Below the pieces are notes generated by a model that had not been told where the DNA came from, did no database searches, and worked only from the letters and a program-made list of their open reading frames with translations. 64,000 nucleotides of DNA, from contig NZ_AUDS01000010.1 of NCBI RefSeq assembly GCF_000425585.1, positions 186,001 to 250,000 of the forward strand, read 5' to 3'. Shown in pieces: positions 43,483 through 51,520 of the stretch. The DNA is from Terrimonas ferruginea DSM 30193. Lineage in GTDB: Bacteria > Bacteroidota > Bacteroidia > Chitinophagales > Chitinophagaceae. Every line of letters begins with the position of its first letter. The first letter of the stretch is position 1. Made by a program: the position numbers and the translations under genes.

Positions 43483-46400
43483 ATGAGAAAGATCTACTTA
43501 TTGTTCTTTTCATTACTTTCTTTATTGGCGGTTACGCAAAATGCCTCTGCGCAGCTTGTGGTGACTATCCCTGCGGCCAATACCAATACCGGTAGCGCGA
43601 GGTTTCCGCTCGGTAACTGGTGGGGCTTTGAGCGTAGCGCCTCTATTTACACTCCCGCCCAGATAGGTCTGCCGGGTACCATCACCAGAATTGCCTATTA
43701 TGTCAATTCGGTGTCGTCTCCCGCCGCTGTTGTTTCACCCAGAATTTACATGAAACACCGCAGTAACCTGTTCTCAACCGGCACTACTTACGCTTCTGAA
43801 ACAACCGGTGCCACACTGGTTTACGGTCCTACTAACATTCCTGCGGCAAATTTTGTAGCTGGTCAATGGGTGGTGATCGATCTGGCCACTCCGTTTAACT
43901 ACAACGGTACAGACAACCTTGAGGTGATCACGGAAGTGAACGCCGGCGGCGGCGGCAACGAAGGCCAGTTTGCCAAGCAATTCCGCTATTCTACCGCTGC
44001 TAATTCTTTCCAGGGATGGACCGCTGATAACACAGCTCCTGCCGGAAACGGCACGGTGAGTGGGAACCGCCCTAATATTCAATTTACGCTTACGGTTCCC
44101 CCTTGCGTACCGGGCTCATTGGCTGGCGGTACGATCTCGGCACCTGCAGCAGTTTGTCCGGGTACCAACAACCTCACTGTTACCGCAAGTGGCGGTAGTG
44201 TTGGTTCGGGACTTACCTATCAGTGGCAGTCTGCCCCTGCAGCTGGTGGCCCCTGGACCGACATTCCTTCTGCTAACACAGGAGGCAGCGTAACCGTTAC
44301 GCAAACAGTAACTACGTTCTATCGCCGTAAAATGACATGTTCCGGTACTGACGCTTACAGTAATGAAATTTCTGTAGGTATGAACGGCCCTACACAATGT
44401 TATTGTGTGCCTGCTTTCTCCAATGGTACTGAACCAATCACGCTGGTAAACATTGCCGGCATCAACAATACTTCTCCGGCTGCGACCAGCTCTCCGGCTT
44501 ATGAGAATTTCACGGCCCTGCCTCCGGCTGCGCTGTTCAAAGGACAGGCACATCCGATCACGATCAAAGGCAACACCGATGGTAGCTTCACTACTTATAT
44601 CGCCGCTTACTTCGACTGGAACCAGGATGGCGATTTCGATGATGCAGATGAGGCTTATTACCTCGGCACGATTGCTAACTCTACCGGTACGGATGCTGTG
44701 CAACTGGTAGCTACTATTACACCTCCGGCCACTGCGCTGGACGGTAATACGAGAATGCGCATTACCAAGAAGTTCGGTACCTCAGGTCAGGCGGTTGCTG
44801 TAGCTGCAGCTCCTCCCTGTAACACGGCCGGCTTCGGTCAGGCAGAAGATTACATGGTAAATGTATCTACGCCACTTTGCGCATTACCAAGCAACATTAC
44901 CGCTTCTTCTCCCATTCCTGTAGGCGCGATACTTAACTGGACCGCCGCTTCTCCGGCTCCCGGAGCAACAGGAGGATATGAGTGGGCGGTTACTTCAACC
45001 AACACTTCTGCTACAACCAACGTTGTGTCTTCCGGCACAACTCCCGATAACGTAACAACTACTGCCAACGCAACCGGCCTCACTGCCAATACTGTTTATT
45101 ATGTATGGGTACGTACGCATTGCGGTGGCGGAGTTTACAGCCCATGGGCCGGACCTGTCCAGTTCAGATCAGCTTGTAACCCGACTACCTTACCGTATGT
45201 ACAGAAGTTTGATGCCATTACTCCGCCAGCTTACCCTGACTGTTTCACCGTTCAGAACGTAAACGGTGGCCTCACATGGCAGACATGGACAACATCATCA
45301 GGTCTGGCGGCCAACTCTCAGCCTAACTCTATCCGTTGTACGGTAGACGCCAGCGGACCGGCTGACGACTGGTTCTTCCTGCCTGCGTTCAACCTCACCG
45401 GTGGTACTCCTTACTACCTGTCTTTTGCTTACAAAGGATCAGATGTTGGATTCATCACCCGTATGGAGGTTAAATATGGCAACGCTCCGAATGCAGCGGC
45501 AATGACCAACACGCTGTTTACCAACAATAATATAACCAGCAGCCTGAATGACCCATGGGCTTTCCAAACCAGTCCGTTCACTCCGGCTGCCAGCGGTATC
45601 TATTATATCGGCTTCCATTGCACCACTCCTGCAAGCCAGGGCTGGCTGTATGTGGATGATATCGGTGTTGAGCTTTGCCCGACTCCGACAAATGTGAATG
45701 CTGTTGGCATCACGCCAACCAGCGCCGTGGTAAACTTCACAGGCTCAGCCTCCAACTATATTGTTGAATACGGTCCTGTAGGATTCGTTCCCGGTACCGG
45801 TACAACAGCAGGTGGTGGCACCATTATCCCGACCACTTCATCTCCTGTTATCATATCAACAGGTCTGAGTGCAGCTACCAACTATGATGTGTATGTACGT
45901 GCAATCTGCGGACCTACTCCAAGCAGCAATACAAAAGGTACACTCACTACCTTGTGTAATGCGACCAACATCATCTATACGCAGAACATGGAAACCGCGA
46001 CTCCTGCTCTCGGCATGCCTACTTGTACAAGCAAGCAGGATGTGAACGGCAACAGCGGTGCTTACGATCCGGGTGATGGCTTCTTCACTCCGCCTTCAGG
46101 TGGTGGTGGATGGGAATCTTATACCGGTACAACGCAGACTTATGTGTCTGCAACCAAGAGCATTGTTTACCGTTACGACGCAAGCAATCTTAACCGCGGC
46201 GCTGACGACTGGTTCTACCTGCAAGGGCTGAACCTGACCGCTGGCACTTCCTATCGTCTGAAGTTCTTCTACAAAGCTTCCGACGGACCTGACTACTTCG
46301 AAAAACTGCAGGTAACTTATGGTGCTGCAGCTTATGCTCCGGCACAGACAAACGTGTTGTGGACCAATAATAACATTGTTACCAACATCAACAGTCCGTT

Positions 46401-48156
46401 TGATTCTGTAATCGTTGACTTCTCCCCAGCAGCTACGGGCGTCTATTATATTGGTTTCCATGCAATGTCTGATGCTGATAACGCTTTCCTTTACCTGGAT
46501 GACGTTTCTGTAAAACTTGCACCGAAAGTAGATGTAGGTGTTACTGCAGTTCCGCTGCCGAACCTGACCTGTCCTACCGACGGCGTGTTCCTGCAGGCTA
46601 CTGTACGTAACTTCAACACCACTCCGCAGAACTTTGCAACTTATCCTGTTACTGTGAGAGCAGATATAACGGGTGCGGTAACAGGTACGGCCAGTGCAAC
46701 GATCAACACCGGAACACTTGCTCCGGGTGCCAGCACTACCATTTACCTGAGCCCTGCAATCAACTTCAACGTTGGTGGTACTTATAATATCAAGGCTTAC
46801 ACATCATCTCCGGATGATCCTGAATTTGCGAACGATACACTGCGTACAACTGTAAACGTGAATCCGTTCCCGGTTACTCCTGTTGTTACGCCTGCTGCGC
46901 CTGCCATCTGTATCGGCAGCACCGTACAGCTTAGCACGCAGTATACGCCGCCACCGGCACCAGCTACTACCACAGTAACATCCGGAACGATCAGCGTAAC
47001 TATTCCGGATAACGGACCTGCCGGATCTAATCATACACTGGCAGTAAGCGGTATTCCTGCGGGCATGTCTATCCTGTCTATGACTGTTACTGCTAACGTA
47101 GCGCATAGCTGGATGGGTGACGTGGTAATAAACCTCCAGGCTCCAAATGGTAAAATACTGAACCTGATCAACTCTAAAGGTGGCAGCGGTGCCAACCTGA
47201 CTAATACCGTGTTCAGCTCTACCTCTACCAATGCTATTCCGGCTACGGGAGCGCCTTATACAGGCACTTATCGCCCGGATGCAGCAATCGGCGTAGGTCC
47301 TACTGCTTATGTATCCAATGCAGCCGGCTTTGCCGACCTGTTCTCAGTTGCCAATGGTAACTGGACACTGGCCATGCGTGATGTGGAAGCACTGATCACC
47401 GGTCGCCTTACTTCCTGGACAATTAACATTACTTACGGTACTGTTAATCCGACTGTAACCTGGGCTCCTGTAACCGGTCTCTTCACAGATGCTGCCGCTA
47501 CAGTACCTTACACAGCAGGAACCAACGCACTGAGCGTATATGCGAAACCTACACAGACGACCACTTATACCGTAACGGCAACAGGCGCAGGTCCTTGTAC
47601 ACGCACTGCCAACGTTACCGTAACAGTTAACCCGCTGCCAACCGTCACCATCGGTAGTCTGCCTGATACAGTATGTATCAGCGATCAGATCGTGCCGCTG
47701 TCCGGAACACCTGCGGGTGGCGTATGGTCTGGTATCGGCGTATCCGGTAACAACTTCATTCCGCCGGCCACTGCAGTAGGAACATACACACTGCGTTATA
47801 CTTACAATAACCAGTTTAACTGTTCAGCATCTGCCACACGCTCTATCGCGGTGAAAGATTGCCCTGAACGTTACAACCAACTGCGTGACGACGCGGTGAT
47901 CCTGTGGCCTAACCCAAGCAATGGTCAGTTCAACATCCGCATCAACAGCGTATTGTATGACTGGCTGTCTGTAAGGATCTACACTGCTACCGGCGAACTG
48001 GTAGGCCGTAAAGATCTCAGTGGTCTGACATTTGGCCGTGTGATTCCGTTCGATTACTCACACCTGGCCGGAGGCGTATACTTCGTTCAATTCTACTACA
48101 AGAATGGCGACCGCGCTACCGACAAGACCTTCAAGATCATCGTTGGTCATAACTAA
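43483..48156 (+). CDS. Giant T9SS-secreted adhesin-like protein
   Basis: This is a 1557-residue secreted protein. Signal peptide MRKIYLLFFSLLSLLAVTQNASA. It carries Ig-like repeats, a GEVED-type domain (YFDWNQDGDFDDADEAYYLG to FGQAEDYMVNV), and fibronectin-like domains. There are two copies of a MAM-like module (DDWFFLPAFNLTGGTPYYLSF and DDWFYLQGLNLTAGTSYRLKF, each ending YYIGFH). A proprotein-convertase P-like domain (IPDNGPAGSNHTLAVSG to RLTSWTINITYG) and a T9SS sorting domain (LWPNPSNGQFNIRI) follow. No enzymatic motif is visible. ATG 43483 starts the signal peptide. Confidence 0.88.
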   Translation: MRKIYLLFFSLLSLLAVTQNASAQLVVTIPAANTNTGSARFPLGNWWGFERSASIYTPAQIGLPGTITRIAYYVNSVSSPAAVVSPRIYMKHRSNLFSTGTTYASETTGATLVYGPTNIPAANFVAGQWVVIDLATPFNYNGTDNLEVITEVNAGGGGNEGQFAKQFRYSTAANSFQGWTADNTAPAGNGTVSGNRPNIQFTLTVPPCVPGSLAGGTISAPAAVCPGTNNLTVTASGGSVGSGLTYQWQSAPAAGGPWTDIPSANTGGSVTVTQTVTTFYRRKMTCSGTDAYSNEISVGMNGPTQCYCVPAFSNGTEPITLVNIAGINNTSPAATSSPAYENFTALPPAALFKGQAHPITIKGNTDGSFTTYIAAYFDWNQDGDFDDADEAYYLGTIANSTGTDAVQLVATITPPATALDGNTRMRITKKFGTSGQAVAVAAAPPCNTAGFGQAEDYMVNVSTPLCALPSNITASSPIPVGAILNWTAASPAPGATGGYEWAVTSTNTSATTNVVSSGTTPDNVTTTANATGLTANTVYYVWVRTHCGGGVYSPWAGPVQFRSACNPTTLPYVQKFDAITPPAYPDCFTVQNVNGGLTWQTWTTSSGLAANSQPNSIRCTVDASGPADDWFFLPAFNLTGGTPYYLSFAYKGSDVGFITRMEVKYGNAPNAAAMTNTLFTNNNITSSLNDPWAFQTSPFTPAASGIYYIGFHCTTPASQGWLYVDDIGVELCPTPTNVNAVGITPTSAVVNFTGSASNYIVEYGPVGFVPGTGTTAGGGTIIPTTSSPVIISTGLSAATNYDVYVRAICGPTPSSNTKGTLTTLCNATNIIYTQNMETATPALGMPTCTSKQDVNGNSGAYDPGDGFFTPPSGGGGWESYTGTTQTYVSATKSIVYRYDASNLNRGADDWFYLQGLNLTAGTSYRLKFFYKASDGPDYFEKLQVTYGAAAYAPAQTNVLWTNNNIVTNINSPFDSVIVDFSPAATGVYYIGFHAMSDADNAFLYLDDVSVKLAPKVDVGVTAVPLPNLTCPTDGVFLQATVRNFNTTPQNFATYPVTVRADITGAVTGTASATINTGTLAPGASTTIYLSPAINFNVGGTYNIKAYTSSPDDPEFANDTLRTTVNVNPFPVTPVVTPAAPAICIGSTVQLSTQYTPPPAPATTTVTSGTISVTIPDNGPAGSNHTLAVSGIPAGMSILSMTVTANVAHSWMGDVVINLQAPNGKILNLINSKGGSGANLTNTVFSSTSTNAIPATGAPYTGTYRPDAAIGVGPTAYVSNAAGFADLFSVANGNWTLAMRDVEALITGRLTSWTINITYGTVNPTVTWAPVTGLFTDAAATVPYTAGTNALSVYAKPTQTTTYTVTATGAGPCTRTANVTVTVNPLPTVTIGSLPDTVCISDQIVPLSGTPAGGVWSGIGVSGNNFIPPATAVGTYTLRYTYNNQFNCSASATRSIAVKDCPERYNQLRDDAVILWPNPSNGQFNIRINSVLYDWLSVRIYTATGELVGRKDLSGLTFGRVIPFDYSHLAGGVYFVQFYYKNGDRATDKTFKIIVGHN

Positions 48157-48176
48157 TCATAACTAAACGCAAATCG

Positions 48177-48212
48177 ATATAACCCTGCCAACCGGCGGGG
48201 TTATTTTTTTAA
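48177..48212 (+). terminator. Intrinsic terminator after the adhesin gene
   Basis: TAACCCTGCC and GGCGGGGTTA pair (one G-U) around AACC, followed by TTTTTTT. Confidence 0.85.
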
Positions 48213-48253
48213 CGGCAGTATTGATTAATTTCACGGCGATTTAAACAGAGCTT

Positions 48254-48697
48254 ATGCGATTTCTTGTGATGTTTGCTACGTTGTTTGTAGGGGCGTTGAT
48301 GCCCGTGCAGGCTATTCTGAATGCCAGGCTTGGCCGGCAAAATGGAGGGCCGCTTATCGGCGCCCTCGTGAGTTTCCTGGTGGGAGCTGTATGCCTCGTC
48401 ATCCTCAATCTTATTGTCAATTACCCGGCTATGCAGCAGATGCGGTCGTGGAGTGCGAGTCCCTGGTATCTCTGGGTGGGTGGTATTCTCGGCGCGATGT
48501 TCGTGGGATATATTACATGGGTGAGTCCGCAACAGGGTGTGGCGCTTACATTTGCACTGGCCGTAAGCGGGCAGATATTTGCCTCGATGGTCATCGACCA
48601 CTACGGCTTATTTGGTACGGCCATCCGCACCATTACCTGGGAGAAAATTGCGGGTGCCCTGCTGATCCTCGGCGGCCTGCTGCTGATCAAAAAATAG
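48254..48697 (+). CDS. DUF606 (YdcZ-type) small membrane transporter
   Basis: This is a 147-residue protein with about five transmembrane helices. [34 protein letters not shown] and [33 protein letters not shown] match DUF606 of the drug/metabolite transporter superfamily. The substrate is unknown. It is 38 bases upstream of ruvB. Confidence 0.85.
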   Translation: MRFLVMFATLFVGALMPVQAILNARLGRQNGGPLIGALVSFLVGAVCLVILNLIVNYPAMQQMRSWSASPWYLWVGGILGAMFVGYITWVSPQQGVALTFALAVSGQIFASMVIDHYGLFGTAIRTITWEKIAGALLILGGLLLIKK

Positions 48698-48735
48698 ACA
48701 CCGGAAGAATCGGTGTATCTTGCACCGTACATAAT

Positions 48736-49761
48736 ATGGCGAATCCCAATCTCGATACCAACAAGTCTTCCCTCAGTGCTGCCGACAAGGAGTTTGAAAA
48801 TAATATCCGGCCGGCCAGTATTTTGGAGTTTTCGGGGCAATCCCAGATCATCGACAACCTGAAGGTTTTTATACGTGCGGCGAAAATGAGAGGCGAAGCG
48901 CTTGATCACGTGCTCTTTCATGGCCCTCCCGGCCTTGGCAAGACCACGCTGTCACGCATTGTGGCCCACGAGCTGGGTGTAAACATCCGGGAGACGAGCG
49001 GTCCCGTGATCGAAAAGCCAGCCGACCTCGCAGGTCTTTTGACAGGACTGGAAAAAAATGATGTACTGTTCATCGATGAAATCCACCGGCTTTCCACCGT
49101 AGTGGAAGAATACCTGTATGCTGCAATGGAAGACTACCGCATCGATATCATGATCGACAGTGGTCCCAATGCCCGCAGCATTCAGCTGAGCCTGAATCAA
49201 TTTACGCTCATTGGTGCCACAACGCGCAGCGGCTTGCTGACAGCACCGCTTCTTTCGCGTTTCGCCATTAAATCAAGATTGGAATATTATTCTGCTGACA
49301 CCTTGCGGCAGATTGTACAGCGCGCTGCGAATATCCTGCAGGTGAAAATATCGATCGAAGCAGCGGGTGAAATCGCACGCAGGAGCCGTGCCACGCCACG
49401 TATCGCCAACGGGTTGCTGCGCCGTGTGCGGGACTTTGCGCAGGTACTCAACGATGGCGAAATCGATATGGGTATTACCAAACATGCACTCAAGGCGCTG
49501 AACGTGGATGAGTATGGCCTGGATGATATGGACAATAAAATTCTGGCAACGATCATTGACAAGTTCAAAGGCGGGCCGGTTGGCATTACCACCATTGCTA
49601 CAGCAGTGGGAGAAGAGCCGGGTACATTGGAAGAGGTCTATGAGCCGTTCCTGATCCAGGAAGGATTTCTGCAGCGAACACCCCGCGGCCGGGAAGTGAC
49701 ACCAAAGGCGTATGAACATCTGGGACGTCAGCAACCGGGAGGGCAACCACAGCTCTGGTAA
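48736..49761 (+). CDS. ruvB: Holliday junction branch-migration helicase RuvB
   Basis: This is a 341-residue AAA+ motor. Walker [12 protein letters not shown] (Lys69), Walker [10 protein letters not shown], sensor [17 protein letters not shown], and the winged-helix C-terminus [33 protein letters not shown] 48736 gives the normal N-terminus; a longer frame from 48391 is an overlap with the DUF606 gene. Its stop TAA is the first three bases of a heptamer run. Confidence 0.97.
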   Translation: MANPNLDTNKSSLSAADKEFENNIRPASILEFSGQSQIIDNLKVFIRAAKMRGEALDHVLFHGPPGLGKTTLSRIVAHELGVNIRETSGPVIEKPADLAGLLTGLEKNDVLFIDEIHRLSTVVEEYLYAAMEDYRIDIMIDSGPNARSIQLSLNQFTLIGATTRSGLLTAPLLSRFAIKSRLEYYSADTLRQIVQRAANILQVKISIEAAGEIARRSRATPRIANGLLRRVRDFAQVLNDGEIDMGITKHALKALNVDEYGLDDMDNKILATIIDKFKGGPVGITTIATAVGEEPGTLEEVYEPFLIQEGFLQRTPRGREVTPKAYEHLGRQQPGGQPQLW

Positions 49762-49935
49762 TTCAAAAGTAAAAAGTCAAAATTCAAAAAAGGCAATCGT
49801 GTGAATAGTGCTCCCTGAGCCCGAAGTGTCGGGCCGGTACTACGGCCTCTCGAAGGGGCACCGCGTCAATGGTCAGTAAGTTAATGAACGATCCGGAATT
49901 ACGATCATATTCACTTATTCACTGATTGACCTATT
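49759..49935. repeat. Composite array R8 at a convergent junction
   Basis: The first 32 bases (49759-49790) are the exact reverse complement of 41392-41423. They carry a minus-strand TACTTTTG box. Then GCTCCCTGAG (49810-49819), CCGAAGTGTCGG (49821-49832) and CTCTCGAAGGG (49847-49857) repeat the unit at 15767-15801. Decayed ATTSACN-type units follow. Confidence 0.82.
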
Positions 49936-49937
49936 GT

Positions 49938-49976
49938 AAGAAAAAGCCCCTGTATTTGCAGGGGCTTTTTCTTTTA
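49938..49976. terminator. Bidirectional terminator of ruvB and the regulator gene
   Basis: AGAAAAAGCCCCTG and CAGGGGCTTTTTCT form a perfect 14-pair stem, with A and T tracts on both sides. Confidence 0.92.
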
Positions 49977-50672
49977 TTCTCTGACGACAAGGCGGAAACC
50001 ATTGCCGTGAATATTGACGATCTCGATCTTTTCATCGTCTTTCAGGTATTTGCGCAGCTTGGCAATGTATACGTCCATGCTTCGGCCGTTGAAGTAAGTA
50101 TCACTTCCCCAGATTTTTTTCAGTGCCTGATCGCGGGGCAGCAGGTCATTGAGGTGTTCAGCCAGCATTTTCAGCAATTCATTCTCCTTCGGAGAAAGTG
50201 TTTGCGTGTTGCCGCCATGTATCAGTTGACGCAACTTGGGGTTGAAATGATAACTGGACAGGTCAAACTCCTTGTTCTCGTTTTCCTTGGTCAGTTCCTC
50301 ATTGCGTTTGAGAATCGCTTTTATTTTCAGCAGCAATACTTCACTGTCAAAAGGCTTGGTGATATAATCATCGGCACCGAGTTTATATCCCTGGATGATA
50401 TCCTCCTTCATGGTCTTGGCACTGAGGAAGAACAGGGGAATATCAGGATCTACATCACGGATCTCTTCCGCCAGCGTAAAGCCGTCCATGTTGGGCATCA
50501 TCACATCCAGCAGGCAGAGATCAAATTTTTCACGTTGAAAAGCGGCCAGGCCGAGACGTCCGTCTCTTTCCAGCGTTACATCATAATCATTTAATTCCAG
50601 ATAATTCTTCAATACGCTCCCCAGGTTCGGATCATCTTCACACAACAAAATTTTGGGTTTCTTTATATCCAT
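49974..50672 (-). CDS. OmpR/RprY-type response regulator
   Basis: This is a 232-residue two-component regulator. The receiver has Glu12/Asp13 acidic residues, phospho-acceptor Asp56 (LCLLDVMMPNMDG) and Lys in DDYITKPFDSE. The C-terminal winged helix (LSPKENELLKMLAEHLNDLL, NGRSMDVYIAKLRKYLKDD) is of the OmpR class. No sensor kinase gene lies next to it, so the partner is elsewhere or lost. Only 133 bases separate it from the divergent GroES-like gene. Confidence 0.93.
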   Translation of the reverse strand: MDIKKPKILLCEDDPNLGSVLKNYLELNDYDVTLERDGRLGLAAFQREKFDLCLLDVMMPNMDGFTLAEEIRDVDPDIPLFFLSAKTMKEDIIQGYKLGADDYITKPFDSEVLLLKIKAILKRNEELTKENENKEFDLSSYHFNPKLRQLIHGGNTQTLSPKENELLKMLAEHLNDLLPRDQALKKIWGSDTYFNGRSMDVYIAKLRKYLKDDEKIEIVNIHGNGFRLVVRE

Positions 50673-50793
50673 GTTGTTCGTTTTTTACTTTGACGACAAA
50701 TAAAGTTAAAGGTTTTTGTGATGGAACGGCGACGTGCAGAATTTTTTGTTAAAAGGCCCCGTTTTGCGCCTTATTCTACTCCTTTATCCTCCC

Positions 50794-50801
50794 TAAATTT
50801 G
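50794..50801 (+). promoter_or_regulatory. GroES-like gene -7 box, predicted leaderless start
   Basis: TAAATTTG is a full TAnnTTTG match ending four bases before the ATG at 50806. Confidence 0.7.
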
Positions 50802-50805
50802 TGCC

Positions 50806-51177
50806 ATGCGTGTTACAACCGACAATAAATGGAAAAAACTGATCATCATCGGCGATCGCGTGCTTGTTAAACCCACTCATCCGGGCGAACGTACGGCGAG
50901 CGGTCTTTATCTTCCTCCCGGAGTACAGGAGCGGGAAAAAGTGCAGCAGGGCTATGTGATCAAGACCGGCCCCGGCTACGCCATTCCGATGCCGGTGGAG
51001 AATGAACCCTGGAAGTCAGATGAAGAACAGGTGAAGTATGTACCGCTTCAGGCAAAAGAAGGCGACCTCGCCATCTTCCTCGTCAGCGGTGCCACGGAAG
51101 TGATGTATGAAAATGACAAATACTTTATCGTACCACAAGGCGCGATATTGATGCTGGAAAGGGAAGAGGACATGTAA
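50806..51177 (+). CDS. GroES-like (Cpn10) protein without adjacent groEL
   Basis: This is a 123-residue protein of the chaperonin-10 fold: IIGDRVLVKPTHPGERTASGLYLPPGVQEREKVQQGYVIKTGPG, then VSGATEVMYENDKYFIVPQGAILMLERE. It is about 25 residues longer than typical GroES, with an insertion around PMPVENEPWKSDEEQVKYVPLQ. There is no groEL in the window. It may be a divergent co-chaperonin or a protein that reuses the fold. Its TAA stop is part of array R9. Confidence 0.82.
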   Translation: MRVTTDNKWKKLIIIGDRVLVKPTHPGERTASGLYLPPGVQEREKVQQGYVIKTGPGYAIPMPVENEPWKSDEEQVKYVPLQAKEGDLAIFLVSGATEVMYENDKYFIVPQGAILMLEREEDM

Positions 51178-51492
51178 GGCTTAAGGCGTAAGGTAGAAGG
51201 TGTAAGGCTTTGGGGCATAAGATTTTTCAGATGTGCGAAGGAAGCAGCCGGTTATAAGTTAAACAGCCTTTGTGCTGGTTCGTGAAGACACGAACCAGGG
51301 CATTCACCATTCACGATTGACGATTAACGCAGTGCCCCTTCGGGCCGAAGCTTCGGCCATAAGTAATAAGTTGTAAGTAAAGCATAGGCCCGATGTAAAC
51401 AGCCTTGGTTCGTGTATACACGAACCAAGGCATGGACCTGGCCCCGGCCCGGGCTGTTTTTATTCACGATTGACGATTGACCATTCACCTAT
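51175..51492 (+). repeat. Composite heptamer and palindrome array R9
   Basis: Five TAAGGNN heptamers start with the stop codon of the GroES-like gene (51175-51209). Then come AAACAGCC (51261-51268), a variant palindrome CTGGTTCGTG-AAGA-CACGAACCAG (51275-51298), ATTSACN units, GGCCGAAGCTTCGGCC (51343-51358), TAAGTAN units and AAACAGCC (51397-51404). A 28-base perfect palindrome follows (51403-51430, core GGTTCGTGTATACACGAACC), then GGCTGTTT (51452-51459) and ATTSACN units. This fills the 343-base gap. Confidence 0.9.
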
Positions 51493-51520
51493 TTTCTTAC
51501 CTTAACCACAAATTTTCTTT

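Noticed and set aside
48391-48735. Upstream extension of the ruvB frame
   Set aside because: It lies in another frame of the DUF606 gene, and RuvB starts normally at 48736.
51175-51492. Riboswitch in the 51 kb gap
   Set aside because: The strong hairpins are explained by the recurrent palindrome families, and no known riboswitch core was seen.
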